Assembly: GCA_020049895.1 (NCBI GenBank)
Contig: JAGVLE010000005.1
Coordinates: 1 to 50,864 of the forward strand
Direction of reading: 5' to 3'
DNA length: 50,864 nt
From: Alphaproteobacteria bacterium
GTDB taxonomy: Bacteria; Pseudomonadota; Alphaproteobacteria; UBA9655
Shown: piece after piece, positions 33,578 through 43,091 of the stretch
Layout of the letters: each line of letters starts with the position of its first letter
Position numbering within the stretch: position 1 is the stretch's first letter
The notes under the pieces: generated by a model
Seen by the model: only the letters and a program-made list of their open reading frames with translations
What the model was told of the DNA's origin: nothing
Database searches by the model: none
Position numbers and translations under genes: made by a program

Positions 33578-34222
33578 TTATTGCCCAATTCCTTGGAGAA
33601 CAGAAGCTGGAACATCAAGTTGAGCAAGCATTAAACTCAGGCGTTTTTGCTCTTCAGGTGTTAAGAAAGACTCTTTTAACGCCCTTATATAGTATTCAGC
33701 GGCTTTAGAAGAATCTCCCTTTTCAAGAGCAGCTAGTCCTAAAAGCTCAAGAGAAAGCGGCGCCCAAGCGTTGTGCGGGGCTGACAGTGAGTGAAGAGCA
33801 GATAAAGTTGTAGGATTGTGAAGAGAATGAGACGCTATAAGGATCTTTGGAAGATTCCCTAAAGCAGGGTCAGACGTATTTTTCTGTGCAAGTTTTTCAT
33901 AAACAACACTAGGATCAGAAACAAGTGTCGCTTCATAAAGTTGAGCTAATTTTCCGTATCCATCACTGTGCTGACTAAGATCTTGAAATTGCCTTAAAGC
34001 TTCTTCTTTTTTGCCTTCATTGAGTAAGTTTATAGCGTGAGAAAAAGACGTGTAGTGACTCAACTGCGTTCGTTTTTTTAAATACGACCAAAGAGTATAT
34101 CCTGCAGTTGTTAGAATAATAGAAAGGGCAATACAGATAATAATATTTCCATATTTGTGCCACAAAGTGAACAATTGTTCTTCGCGAATATCTTCTTCAA
34201 GCTCTGTAAGGAAATCGGACAT
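33578..34222 (-). CDS. YfgM-like TPR membrane protein
   Basis: A 214-residue single-pass membrane protein. A short cytoplasmic start (MSDFLTELEEDIREEQLFTLWHKYG) is followed by one membrane helix (about residues 28-48) and a helical periplasmic domain with TPR-like pairs (INLLNEGKKEEALRQFQDLSQHSDGYGKLAQLYEAT..., and EKGDSSKAAEYYIRALKE). This is the YfgM/TPR_21 build, an ancillary SecYEG-associated chaperone in E. coli. Adjacency to bamB matches the E. coli arrangement. The start is preceded by AAAGAAAATAAAT without a strong ribosome site. Confidence 0.85.
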   Translation of the reverse strand: MSDFLTELEEDIREEQLFTLWHKYGNIIICIALSIILTTAGYTLWSYLKKRTQLSHYTSFSHAINLLNEGKKEEALRQFQDLSQHSDGYGKLAQLYEATLVSDPSVVYEKLAQKNTSDPALGNLPKILIASHSLHNPTTLSALHSLSAPHNAWAPLSLELLGLAALEKGDSSKAAEYYIRALKESFLTPEEQKRLSLMLAQLDVPASVLQGIGQ

Positions 34223-34311
34223 ATTTATTTTCTTTCAACAATTTCTTATTTTGAAAGATACTAAATGTTCTCTCATAAAGCAAGCATAGAGCTTGAAAAC
34301 CTTAAAATTCA

Positions 34312-34340
34312 TTGACTTTTTTTATTAATTTAGCTATACA
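34312..34340 (+). promoter_or_regulatory. Sigma-70 promoter for the hydrolase gene
   Basis: TTGACT (34312-34317), a 17-base spacer and TATACA (34335-34340) match the sigma-70 consensus closely in the divergent region before ATG 34374. The expected transcription start is near 34347. Confidence 0.7.
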
Positions 34341-34373
34341 TTGCCTACCTTTATTTATTGAAAGAGGATTGTT

Positions 34374-35036
34374 ATGCCTGAAGTATTAATCAGTGGGTCA
34401 GTGGGTCGTCTAGAAGCTCGGTATCACCCTGGGAAACAAAAAAATTCACCCATTGCGATTGTTCTTCATCCTCATCCAGAACAAGGAGGAACGATGAATA
34501 ACAAGGTTACTTATGCCTTGTTTCGTACCTTTGTGGACTTAGGATTCAGCACATTACGTTTCAATTTTCGGGGCGTTGGGCGTTCAGAAGGAAAGTTTGA
34601 TCATGGAGAAGGGGAGCTTAGCGATGCGGCTGCCTGCTTGGATTGGTTGCAAGTGCAAAACCCAGAACCCACCCAATGTTGGGTAGCAGGATTTTCTTTT
34701 GGAGCATGGGTATGCTTACAACTTTTAATGCGTCGCCCTGAGTTGGATGGATTTATTGCTGTTTCCCCTCCGGCCAACATGTATGATTTTAGCTTCTTAG
34801 CCCCTTGTCCTGTGTCTGGATTGGTGATTCAGGGAGGTCAAGATACCGTTGTCCCTAAAGAATCCGTTCAAAAGCTAACAACACGCCTTTCTGCACAACG
34901 TGGTTTATATATTGACTATCGCGTTATTGAGGAAGCCAATCACTTCTTTACCAACGAGATTCCAGACCTTACGGCTCATACACGTTCCTATTTAGAGGGA
35001 GCGTTGGATCCTTTGCCGAAAGTAGTGAATGCTTGA
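34374..35036 (+). CDS. Alpha/beta hydrolase
   Basis: A 220-residue soluble alpha/beta hydrolase of a group widespread in alphaproteobacteria. Features are LHPHPEQGGTMNNKVTYALFRTFVDLGFSTLRFNFRGVGRSEG (oxyanion region), nucleophile elbow GFSFGAW (Ser about residue 107), the acid in GGQDTVVP and a late histidine in EEANHFF. Substrate is unknown; relatives are annotated as dienelactone hydrolase-like or lysophospholipase-like. ATG 34374 follows AAAGAGGATTGTT and a strong promoter. It precedes dnaG by 63 bases, which contain a short inverted TTACTAG-type sequence. Confidence 0.85.
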   Translation: MPEVLISGSVGRLEARYHPGKQKNSPIAIVLHPHPEQGGTMNNKVTYALFRTFVDLGFSTLRFNFRGVGRSEGKFDHGEGELSDAAACLDWLQVQNPEPTQCWVAGFSFGAWVCLQLLMRRPELDGFIAVSPPANMYDFSFLAPCPVSGLVIQGGQDTVVPKESVQKLTTRLSAQRGLYIDYRVIEEANHFFTNEIPDLTAHTRSYLEGALDPLPKVVNA

Positions 35037-35098
35037 TAGAAATTAGTAATTAGGAATGACTAAAAATTAATTACTAGTTACCAACCTGAGGCCTGCTC

Positions 35099-36859
35099 TT
35101 GCAAATCCAAGATAAGTTTTTAGCTACCTTGCGCTCGCGCCTTTCCTTGGCGGAGCTTATTGGTCAAAAGGTAAAGCTTGTGCGAAAAGGGCGAGAATTT
35201 CTTGGTCTTTGCCCTTTTCATCGTGAAAAAACTCCCTCGTTTACGGTTAATGAAGAAAAGGAATTTTACCATTGTTTTGGGTGTGGTGCCCATGGGGATG
35301 GCATCCGTTTTCTCATGGATACTCAAAGCTATACGTTTGTAGAGGCTGTCAAAGAACTCTCCCGTCGGGTAGGTCTTGAGCTTCCGGAAGCAAATTCGGG
35401 GGGGATGTCTCAGCCACAAGAAGATCTTTCATCTCTTAAAGGAGCTCTTCAAGAAGCCCAGCTATGGTTTCAAAAAAACTTATTGCTCTCAGAAGGTCTG
35501 AAAGCTTTGCAATATACGGAAACAAGAAGTTTAAAGAGAGAGACGCTCAAAATATTTGGACTTGGTTATGCTCTTGATACTCGCCATAGTCTTGAAAATC
35601 ATCTGAAACAAAAAGGGTTTTCCCTTGAAATGGCCATTAAAGCCGGTCTTTCTGTGCAGCCCGAAAGTGGCTCTCCCTATGATAAATTTCGGGGACGTCT
35701 TATGTTCCCTATCCAGGATACAAGAGGACAAATCGTTGGATTTGGGGGACGTCTTTTAGAAGCCGGGGAGCCGAAATATCTAAACTCCCCAGAAACACCC
35801 TTGTTTTCAAAGGGAAAGCTTTTGTATGGATATTCTCAAGCCAAGGAAAAAGCGCCCACAGAAGCCCTTTTTATTGTGGAAGGATATATGGATGTTATTT
35901 CCCTTCACCAAGCAGGAATTAAAGGAGCTGTTGCTCCCCTTGGCACCGCATTGACAGAAGAGCAAATTCTTTTAGCTTGGCGGCTTCATGCCGAACCTCT
36001 CTTATGCTTTGACGGAGATATGGCGGGCCTTAAAGCTGCTTCCCGTGCAGCAGAGCGAGTTTTGCCTCTGCTCAAGCCAGGACATTCCCTGCGATTTATC
36101 TTTCTTCCTAAAGGGGAAGATCCAGATAGCCTTGTTCGGCAAGGAAATTTTTTCGATACAGTTGAAGAAAAAGCCCACTCTCTTCTTGAGACTTTGTGGA
36201 TCTTTTTGACGAATGGAAAGTCTTTTAAGACTCCAGAACAAAAGGCGGCGCTTCAAAAACAATGGGCTTTATGGGTAAAGGCTATTGTTCACCCAGATGT
36301 TCGTAAGAATTACCAATATGCCTTTAAAGACCTTTTTTATAAGGATATTGTTGGAAAAAAATCAGAAAGCACGTCACCGTTCTCTCTGAAAAAAGGAAAT
36401 TTAAACTTTTTATTACTTCAAGAAAAACTTCTCCTTGCAATTCTGATCAATCATCCCCAGATAATAAATGAGATAAGTGACGATCTTATTGCGATAGAGT
36501 TTAAAGATGATCGGCATCAGGCGCTGAGAGATGCGTTATTGCAGTTTTATGCAGAGAATACCCTTTACGAGGAAGCGTTGAAGCCCTACCTCCTGTATAA
36601 AGGATTTGAGCAGGAAGTCGAAACTCTTCTTGCGCCTCAAGTTCTTATTCATGGGGCCTTTGCTCAAGTGTCGGCTTCAAAGGAAGAAGCTTATATAGGC
36701 TGGAAGGAAATTTTTAACCATCTTCAGATGACTCAAAGTTATCAAGATGTGAAATTAGCCCAAGATGAATTGGCAGAAGATATGTCAGAAAAATCTTGGA
36801 AACGATTGAAAATGTTGAAAGAAACTATAAGTTTAAAATTAAAGGAAAAAGCATCATGA
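35099..36859 (+). CDS. dnaG: DNA primase
   Basis: A 586-residue primase that makes RNA primers at the replication fork. The N-terminal CHC2 zinc domain has Cys38, His41, Cys59 and Cys62. The catalytic core follows, with [26 protein letters not shown], the TOPRIM motif [16 protein letters not shown] and [13 protein letters not shown]. The C-terminal helicase-binding part (about residues 440-586) is present. The start is TTG 35099, which gives the usual MQI[24 protein letters not shown] start. Its stop overlaps the start of rpoD (ATGA), the macromolecular-synthesis arrangement. Confidence 0.96.
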   Translation: MQIQDKFLATLRSRLSLAELIGQKVKLVRKGREFLGLCPFHREKTPSFTVNEEKEFYHCFGCGAHGDGIRFLMDTQSYTFVEAVKELSRRVGLELPEANSGGMSQPQEDLSSLKGALQEAQLWFQKNLLLSEGLKALQYTETRSLKRETLKIFGLGYALDTRHSLENHLKQKGFSLEMAIKAGLSVQPESGSPYDKFRGRLMFPIQDTRGQIVGFGGRLLEAGEPKYLNSPETPLFSKGKLLYGYSQAKEKAPTEALFIVEGYMDVISLHQAGIKGAVAPLGTALTEEQILLAWRLHAEPLLCFDGDMAGLKAASRAAERVLPLLKPGHSLRFIFLPKGEDPDSLVRQGNFFDTVEEKAHSLLETLWIFLTNGKSFKTPEQKAALQKQWALWVKAIVHPDVRKNYQYAFKDLFYKDIVGKKSESTSPFSLKKGNLNFLLLQEKLLLAILINHPQIINEISDDLIAIEFKDDRHQALRDALLQFYAENTLYEEALKPYLLYKGFEQEVETLLAPQVLIHGAFAQVSASKEEAYIGWKEIFNHLQMTQSYQDVKLAQDELAEDMSEKSWKRLKMLKETISLKLKEKAS

Positions 36860-38790
36860 CGACAAAAAGCTCATCGCTTCCTGAAACGAACGCTCCTGAA
36901 GAAAAAGAGCTCAAAGACGCTTTAGGCGAAAAGCAAATTAAGCGACTTCTTTCTCGAGGAAAGCAACGCGGCTATATTACGTATGAAGAGCTCAATGAAG
37001 CTCTCCCAGAAGATAAAATTGCCTCTGAGCAAATCGAAGATATCATGTCGATGATTTCAGATATGGGGATTAATGTTGTTGAGGATGAAGAGGCCGAAAG
37101 CGAAGAGGCCTCAAAAACTCCAAAAGCTGATGAAGAAGAAAGCGAAGGGGCCGAAGAACCAGAAGTAGGGCGTACAGATGACCCCGTTCGCTTGTATTTG
37201 AGAGATATGGGTGGGGTCGAGCTTCTTTCGCGAGAAGGTGAAATCGATATTGCCAAGAGGATCGAAGCTGGCCGTGAAATGATGATCGGGGCTATTTGTG
37301 AAAGTCCTTTAACAATTCGCGCCATTGTTGCTTGGGGAGATGCTCTTTCCAAAGATCAAATGCTTCTCCGTGATATTATTGATATCGAATCAACATACAC
37401 CCGTGATCCCTCAGATGAGGAAGCTGCTGCTTCTGAAGATTTTTCAGAGGAACCAATCTTGGTTGTTGAACCTCTTGCAGAAGAATCCTTAGAAGAAGGG
37501 TTTGGAGAAGAAGAGGGCGGTGGCCTTTCTGTTTCAGCGATGGAAGAATCTTTGCGCCCACAAGTTGTGCAAACGTTTGAGGATATTGCAAAAACCTATG
37601 GTCAGCTCCGCAAGTTTCAGGAAAAGCGAATAAAAGCTCTTCAAGAAGGAAAAAAGCCTTCTGCTGCTATTGAAAAGCAATATGATGAGCTTCGTAATAA
37701 ACTGATTGAGCTTATGGAAGGGATCCACCTGAATGCGTATCGCATTGAACAGTTGGTGGAGCAAATGTACACCCTCAACCGTCGGTTGTTAGGATTTGAA
37801 GGGCGGCTTCTTAGGCTTGCAGAATCTACAGCTGTTAAACGAGAAAGCTTCTTAAAAGAATATTACGGAAATGAGCTTGATCCGGACTGGATGACGAAAC
37901 TTTCTAGCCTTGCTGACAAGGCGTGGCAGAAATTCCTTGAAAAATATAGAGATGAAGCTCAAGAGATTCGCTTGCGCATTGGTGAGATTTCAGAAGAAGC
38001 AGGACTTCCCATTTCTGAATTTCGACGAATTGTTAGCACCGTCCAGAAAGGCGAAAAAGAATCTTCTCGGGCTAAGAAGGAAATGATTGAAGCCAACCTT
38101 CGTCTTGTTATTTCCATTGCAAAAAAATATACAAACCGTGGCCTACAATTCTTGGATCTTATTCAAGAGGGGAATATTGGGCTGATGAAGGCCGTGGATA
38201 AGTTTGAATACCGGCGTGGGTATAAGTTTTCAACCTATGCCACATGGTGGATTCGCCAAGCGATTACTCGGTCTATTGCAGACCAAGCGCGCACCATTCG
38301 TATTCCTGTGCATATGATTGAAACAATTAATAAGCTTGTGAGAACCTCTCGTCAGATGCTTCATGAAATTGGGCGTGAACCGACCCCTGAAGAACTGGCT
38401 CTAAAACTAAAAATGCCTTTGGATAAGGTTCGGAAGGTTATGAAGATAGCAAAAGAACCTATCAGCTTGGAAACGCCGATTGGAGATGAGGAAGATGGCC
38501 ATCTTGGCGACTTTATCGAAGATAAAAACGCTGTTGTTCCGGTAGATGCGGCTATCCTTTCAAATTTGAGAGATACCACAACGCGCGTGCTTGCAAGTCT
38601 GACTCCTCGTGAAGAGCGTGTCTTGCGTATGCGTTTCGGGATTGGGATGAATACGGACCATACGTTGGAAGAAGTCGGGCAGCAATTTGCCGTGACCCGT
38701 GAGAGAATTCGTCAAATTGAGGCCAAAGCTTTACGCAAATTAAAGCATCCTAGCCGTTCTCGGAAACTGCGCAGCTTCTTGGATACATAG
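36856..38790 (+). CDS. rpoD: Housekeeping RNA polymerase sigma factor RpoD
   Basis: A 644-residue primary sigma-70 factor. ATG 36856 overlaps the dnaG stop. Region 1.1 is acidic (residues about 1-105); region 1.2 is [31 protein letters not shown]; a long non-conserved region follows. Regions 2.1-2.4 contain [66 protein letters not shown]. Region 3 is [14 protein letters not shown], and region 4 is [16 protein letters not shown] with the helix-turn-helix [28 protein letters not shown]. Everything is intact. An inverted repeat lies shortly after the stop. Confidence 0.97.
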   Translation: MTTKSSSLPETNAPEEKELKDALGEKQIKRLLSRGKQRGYITYEELNEALPEDKIASEQIEDIMSMISDMGINVVEDEEAESEEASKTPKADEEESEGAEEPEVGRTDDPVRLYLRDMGGVELLSREGEIDIAKRIEAGREMMIGAICESPLTIRAIVAWGDALSKDQMLLRDIIDIESTYTRDPSDEEAAASEDFSEEPILVVEPLAEESLEEGFGEEEGGGLSVSAMEESLRPQVVQTFEDIAKTYGQLRKFQEKRIKALQEGKKPSAAIEKQYDELRNKLIELMEGIHLNAYRIEQLVEQMYTLNRRLLGFEGRLLRLAESTAVKRESFLKEYYGNELDPDWMTKLSSLADKAWQKFLEKYRDEAQEIRLRIGEISEEAGLPISEFRRIVSTVQKGEKESSRAKKEMIEANLRLVISIAKKYTNRGLQFLDLIQEGNIGLMKAVDKFEYRRGYKFSTYATWWIRQAITRSIADQARTIRIPVHMIETINKLVRTSRQMLHEIGREPTPEELALKLKMPLDKVRKVMKIAKEPISLETPIGDEEDGHLGDFIEDKNAVVPVDAAILSNLRDTTTRVLASLTPREERVLRMRFGIGMNTDHTLEEVGQQFAVTRERIRQIEAKALRKLKHPSRSRKLRSFLDT

Positions 38791-38816
38791 GGCTTCTACG
38801 AAGGATTTGAAGGGCA

Positions 38817-38845
38817 CTAAAGTCAGTGTCACAGGCTGACTTTAG
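38817..38845. terminator. Perfect 10-base hairpin after rpoD
   Basis: CTAAAGTCAG (38817-38826) and CTGACTTTAG (38836-38845) form a perfect stem with a nine-base loop, 27 bases after the rpoD stop. There is no T-tract on either strand, so it may be a transcript-end structure rather than a classic intrinsic terminator. Confidence 0.45.
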
Positions 38846-38920
38846 AAACAGCGCATTTTCAACGATATATCCTTTTTGGGTGTTGAATGAGTGCCATTCT
38901 TAAAAAGAAAGAGTGAGTTG

Positions 38921-39187
38921 TTATCTTCTTTTAGAGGGGCTGGGGGCGGGGGTGTGCGCATCGCTTTCATCAGGTGTCGTACAAGTACCACCACAAGACT
39001 GGTATGGGTAGGTGCCTGTCCAATAACAACCACAATCAACATCAGTTTTATTATTAGCAGCACTACAGGCCTCCGAATCGACGTATATACTGCAATAATA
39101 AGTAGTCGAAGAAACATTAGACGTAGATATTACAACGACGGTTAAAGCTCTAAACATTAGAGTGAGTGCATAGTTTTTATTATTCAT
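38921..39187 (-). CDS. Secreted six-cysteine protein, divergent member
   Basis: An 88-residue product with an N-terminal hydrophobic leader (YALTLMFRALTVVVISTSNVSS) and a mature part containing exactly six cysteines, C-x8-C-x10-C-x-C-x10-C-x3-C. The final pair spacing (C-GGT-C) equals the C-x3-C of the three tandem proteins at 10.4-11.6 kb; the other spacings differ. The C-terminus is a proline-rich basic tail (TPAPSPSKRR). It lacks the shared 30-base upstream element. I infer membership of the same broad class of secreted cysteine-framed proteins, with unknown role. Confidence 0.68.
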   Translation of the reverse strand: MNNKNYALTLMFRALTVVVISTSNVSSTTYYCSIYVDSEACSAANNKTDVDCGCYWTGTYPYQSCGGTCTTPDESDAHTPAPSPSKRR

Positions 39188-39319
39188 TTCATTCTTTCCA
39201 TAGGACGTTAAGGTTTTTCACAAATCAGTATAAAACGTTCGTCATTAAAAAATGGTAAAGGAAAAAAATAATCTAGAAAATTATAGCCTTTTCAGTTTAA
39301 AAGCGAATTAATGCAATAC

Positions 39320-39482
39320 GTTAAGCTTACCCCTGCCGTCATTGCGAGCCTCGATGAAAGAGAAGCGAAGCAACCCAGGACATAAAATTATCCTTACTTG
39401 CAAACAACTGAACGGCTGACCTATAAAGTAGACAATTAACTAGGTTACTTCGCTCTGCCCTTTGCAGAGCTCGCAATGACGG
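39320..39482 (-). repeat. Composite palindromic repeat, inverted relative to 5910-6115
   Basis: It reads, on the minus strand, CATTGCGAGCTCTGCAAAGG, AACCTAGTTAATTGTC, a GCCGTTCAGTTGTTTGC stretch and finally CATCGAGGCTCGCAATGACG. The first parts match 6020-6115 in the same order, and the last part matches 5910-5957, 25064-25110 and 27670-27725. It occupies much of the 488-base gene-free stretch before the MFS gene. Confidence 0.75.
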
Positions 39483-39675
39483 TTATCGTGTTGTCATTTC
39501 TTGATGAGCGCGTCAATCTTAAAGTGGTTTTACTATATATTGTGAATTCTCCCATTTCCAAATCTCGCCTCCCTACTGAAAAGTTTTAGAGAACCACCCT
39601 TTTTCACTCACTATATAGAGAACAACAATTCAATAAAAAACCCGAAAGGAAGGTTACTGTATCCGCTCTTTCAAA

Positions 39676-41022
39676 CTAGCAGGGCCCGTCTACTTCATCA
39701 GCAGCTTCATCAAGGATTTTTGCGCGTTTATTCCAGGTCAGCGCAAAAAAGAAGGCTCCGACAAGGGATGCGAAAATAAAGAGGGTGAATCCTCCTTCCC
39801 AGCCATAGTTCTCAACGAGAGATCCTACACCGATTCCAGCAATGGCTGATCCGATATATCCACAGCTTCCGGTTATGCCTGTGGCAACACCTACGGCTCT
39901 TTTTGAAGCAAAGTCGGCCGTTGCAATTCCATTAAGGACCTGTGGGCCGCTCAAAAGGAATCCAGCAATAATAAGCATGCCTGTATCCACAAGAGGATAT
40001 CCAGGAGGTGTTTTCCATACAATGAAAAGAGCTACACTTAATCCTACCAAAAAGAAGGTTGCTGTAGGTCCGCGCCTGCCTGCAAAAAATTTATCAGAAA
40101 TCCAACCGGCGACAATGCCCCCAATAAGACCTGAAATTTCAAAAGAAACCAGCTGCATGCCCGCAATAATTAAAGTAACGCCCTTAAATTCTTTTAAAAA
40201 GGTAGGTGCCCAAAAGAAAATGCCCATACGGGGAATGTAAAGGCACATATTGGCAATCGCCATGAACCATACGAGCCTGTTCGAAAAAACAGAGGTAAAG
40301 ACTTCCTTGATGGTAATGCGTGTGTCGTATTGCTCGCCAACATAAGAAACATCCCCCTTGTATTCCTCAACGGGGGGAAGCCCTACTTCTTTGGGGGTGT
40401 CTCTTAGCCGATTAAAAAGAAAGAAAGAGAGTCCCATTGAGAAAAAGGCGGGCACGATAAAGGCGGAACGCCATCCAAAGTTTGTAATAAGGAAACCACC
40501 AAGCCCAAATATAACAACGGCTCCGATTTGGTGCGAGGAAGCCCAGAGAGCCCATTTGGAGCCGAGTTCTTTGGGGCTAAACCAATGGGTAATTAAACGC
40601 GCGCAAGGAGGCCAGCCCATGGATTGAAAACACCCGTTAAGCCCCCACAAAAGGGCGAAAAAGAGCAGAGAAGATCCAAATCCCATAAACATACTTAAGA
40701 GAGCAGAAAGAAAGAGTCCGACGGACATAAAATAGCGCGCATCTGATCTGTCGCTTAGGTATCCGTTCACAAACTTTCCGATTCCATACACGATGGAAAA
40801 GGTCGTTGCGATATAGCCCATATCGATTTTGGTGAAGCCAAATTCTGTCATCATTCCTGGCATAGCCATGGAAAAATTTTGTCGGACTAAATAGAAAGCG
40901 GCGTAGCCAATAATTGTGGAATAGAGGATGCGGAGCCGCCAATAAGGAAAGCTTCCAGGCCCAGAAACAATTTTTTCAAAAGGTAGGGATAAATTGTCAG
41001 GGAGCACTTTTATGCCTGTCAT
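39676..41022 (-). CDS. MFS organophosphate:phosphate antiporter (GlpT/UhpT family)
   Basis: A 448-residue, twelve-helix transporter of the organophosphate:phosphate antiporter group (GlpT, UhpT, UhpC). The family start is YSTIIGYAAFYLVRQNFSMAMPGM; the motif GYIATTFSIVYGIGKFVNGYLSDRSDARYFM follows, and FQSMGWPPCARLITHWFSPKELGSKWALWASSHQIG is the strongest signature. Relatives exchange glycerol 3-phosphate or hexose phosphates for phosphate, or act as a sensor. In a symbiont with Tlc it likely imports phosphorylated host metabolites. It follows tlc on the same strand, separated by 180 bases with a hairpin. Confidence 0.9.
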   Translation of the reverse strand: MTGIKVLPDNLSLPFEKIVSGPGSFPYWRLRILYSTIIGYAAFYLVRQNFSMAMPGMMTEFGFTKIDMGYIATTFSIVYGIGKFVNGYLSDRSDARYFMSVGLFLSALLSMFMGFGSSLLFFALLWGLNGCFQSMGWPPCARLITHWFSPKELGSKWALWASSHQIGAVVIFGLGGFLITNFGWRSAFIVPAFFSMGLSFFLFNRLRDTPKEVGLPPVEEYKGDVSYVGEQYDTRITIKEVFTSVFSNRLVWFMAIANMCLYIPRMGIFFWAPTFLKEFKGVTLIIAGMQLVSFEISGLIGGIVAGWISDKFFAGRRGPTATFFLVGLSVALFIVWKTPPGYPLVDTGMLIIAGFLLSGPQVLNGIATADFASKRAVGVATGITGSCGYIGSAIAGIGVGSLVENYGWEGGFTLFIFASLVGAFFFALTWNKRAKILDEAADEVDGPC

Positions 41023-41158
41023 TGATGTATCCTTACTTTGTTAACACGAGGTAAGTTTAGACAAGAATGGCTAAGAAATTCAAACAAATATTTTTATTAT
41101 TTTTCAATATGTTAAGGAATTACTTTGTAACCAATCTCCTCAAAACATGATGTAATTA

Positions 41159-41195
41159 TGCTAAATCGATCCATTAAAAATAGATCGACTTAGCA
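41159..41195. terminator. Hairpin downstream of the ATP/ADP translocase gene
   Basis: TGCTAAATCGATC (41159-41171) pairs with GATCGACTTAGCA (41183-41195) with one mismatch. It begins eight bases past the tlc stop. The stem is AT-rich and not followed by a clear T-tract, so a terminator role is a guess. Confidence 0.45.
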
Positions 41196-41202
41196 AATTT
41201 AC

Positions 41203-42756
41203 TTATTTTGTTTTTTGCTCCAGCTCTTTTACAGCAAGTTGCTTGGTGTAAAGCTTGCTAAGCTTTGAAACCGCAAAGATCCACAATACGATTACGAAAA
41301 CCATCATCGCACAGGTATAAGGAGCAATCGTAATTTGAGTTGCTGTCGAGGATACCATAAGGAGGAGGAACTGTTGGATTAAACCACCTCCAGATTTTCC
41401 AAGACGACCACCAATGACGTCAACGGCAGCTTTTCCTTTAACCTTAAGTTCTTGATCAAGAGGAATGTAGGCCATTTCTTTCGTTGGATCGAATAGCGCG
41501 TATTTTGTCCCCTTACTTAAGATATTTTGGCCTGCTCCAATCATAACAGCCATAAACACAGGGGTTGCTCCCATAGCAACTGTTAGCCAGCTGAGGTCTT
41601 CACGGAAGACGACAAACGTAAAGAACAAGGTTCCAGAGATTCCAAGAGCAATCGGTGTAAGGACGGCTCCTGTAAACCAACCATATCGACGTACAATTCC
41701 TTTGGACATAAGAATCAAAAGAATGGTCGCAATTCCTGTGAAGGTAGAGAAGTTACCCATAAATGCGCTATAATCATTTGCATGGAATCCAGCAGCATCC
41801 GTGTAATTGAGACGGATCTGACCTTTCCAGGTAACTTCCACCAAGTTAATGGCCATACCGTATCCAATAAGAAGGATTGCGATGTACCCTAAATAAGGAG
41901 AAGAAAGGATATATTTAAAGCTTTCCATAATAGAGAGCTTAGGCTTGTCTTTCTTTACCTTTTTGCTGCTTTCCGTGGAGTCATAATACCGTGAATCAGT
42001 AAGAATGTTTTTGTTCATCCACCAATAAATAGCAATAGTAGCAAGGCCCGCAATCACAACAGCTGACATCATGTAATTGATACTGATGCCCCATGTGTCG
42101 GTGCCTGCTGGATATTTGTCATGAATATCAGACAGATAAGTTACAGTTTGACCTGACAAAATAAGAGAAATGTTTCCAATAAGAGGAAACAGCGGATAAA
42201 AACGCTTGGCTTCGGTTGTACGCGTGATTTCATTCGCAAACTGCCAGAAAAGCAAGGCAATTACAACGGTTCCCCATAATTCAGACATAATATAAAAGAC
42301 GGAGTAGGACCAATCTCCCCAAAGAGCGAAGATGAATCGTAAAACTGGGAAAGCTTGTTGGTAAGCTTGAACGGTTTCGACTGTGGGGTGAAGAAGTTCT
42401 TTATTGGGATAAATAACCAGAGCGAATGCACCGAAAAACACAATAAAAGGGACAATCGTTGCATAAAAAAGATTTTCTTTAGAAAGAAGATTGCTCATTT
42501 TTGTGTATAAGACCACAAAAAGGACAGACGCTGGCATAACTCCCCAGAATTTAAGGAAGTTAACAGACTCAGCACCCACGAACCCAATGACGAGAGTATC
42601 TTTTGTATCTCGTAGAATGGTGTAGTTAAAGAGGATGAAAAACATCATAAAGGCCATAGGCAAGAATTTTTTCATTTCCGAGCCTTGAATTGGCCAAAGG
42701 GCTGCACGAAGCTTAGAAAATTCAGGTTCTTTATGGGATGTGTGTTTAACGGCCAT
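41203..42756 (-). CDS. tlc: ATP/ADP translocase (nucleotide transporter, Tlc/NTT family)
   Basis: A 517-residue, twelve-helix nucleotide transporter of the NTT family, found in obligate intracellular bacteria and plastids. The start RAALWPIQGSEMKKFLPMAFMMFFILFNYTILRDTKDTLVI is diagnostic. Further conserved blocks are IMSELWGTVVIALLFWQFANEITRTTEAKRFYPLFPLIGN and NILSKGTKYALFDPTKEMAYIPLDQELKVKGKAAVDVIGGRLGKSGGGLIQ. It lets the bacterium exchange its ADP for host ATP; other members carry other nucleotides, and specificity cannot be read here. It shows that the organism lives inside host cells at least part of the time. Confidence 0.96.
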   Translation of the reverse strand: MAVKHTSHKEPEFSKLRAALWPIQGSEMKKFLPMAFMMFFILFNYTILRDTKDTLVIGFVGAESVNFLKFWGVMPASVLFVVLYTKMSNLLSKENLFYATIVPFIVFFGAFALVIYPNKELLHPTVETVQAYQQAFPVLRFIFALWGDWSYSVFYIMSELWGTVVIALLFWQFANEITRTTEAKRFYPLFPLIGNISLILSGQTVTYLSDIHDKYPAGTDTWGISINYMMSAVVIAGLATIAIYWWMNKNILTDSRYYDSTESSKKVKKDKPKLSIMESFKYILSSPYLGYIAILLIGYGMAINLVEVTWKGQIRLNYTDAAGFHANDYSAFMGNFSTFTGIATILLILMSKGIVRRYGWFTGAVLTPIALGISGTLFFTFVVFREDLSWLTVAMGATPVFMAVMIGAGQNILSKGTKYALFDPTKEMAYIPLDQELKVKGKAAVDVIGGRLGKSGGGLIQQFLLLMVSSTATQITIAPYTCAMMVFVIVLWIFAVSKLSKLYTKQLAVKELEQKTK

Positions 42757-42921
42757 AGTTAATTCCTCTTATAAGTAATCGGCTTTTCAAAATATAAATA
42801 TTAATCAGTATCTTTAATATCAAATGTAACTAATACCCAGCTATGGGTGAGACAGCTGTTATCATTTTTTTTCTCTTTGGTCAATTGTTAAATTCTTCAG
42901 AACAGAGTTGTTTCTGAAAAA

Positions 42922-42950
42922 AGCCCTTCTGGGGAAAGGGATAGAAGGCT
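42922..42950. terminator. Possible bidirectional terminator upstream of tlc
   Basis: AGCCCTTCT pairs with AGAAGGCT, with TTTTT after it on the plus strand and TTTTTT after it on the minus strand. It lies in the 335-base gene-free stretch between the divergent tlc and LysE-family genes, 166 bases upstream of tlc. It could isolate tlc from transcription, or serve as an attenuator if the tlc transcript starts farther upstream. Confidence 0.4.
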
Positions 42951-43037
42951 CTTTTTGGGGCTGTCATTTTTCTGAAAACTCTTAACTGTGCTCTCAGGAA
43001 AGCCATGAAAGCTAATAGGATCTAGTCGTTTGTCCCC

Positions 43038-43060
43038 CTTGCTCTTCTCATAAGAGCAAG
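43038..43060. promoter_or_regulatory. Perfect hairpin in the leader of the LysE-type gene
   Basis: CTTGCTCTT and AAGAGCAAG form a nine-base perfect stem with a five-base loop, ending 31 bases before ATG 43092. It is well placed to be an operator or a translational control hairpin for the exporter gene. No T-tract follows. Confidence 0.4.
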
Positions 43061-43091
43061 GTACAAAGAGCTTTCGTTATTTAAAGGTATT

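Noticed and set aside
36972-37352. 126-codon serine-rich frame opposite rpoD
   Set aside because: It is the antisense shadow of the acidic region of RpoD, with no start signal or family.
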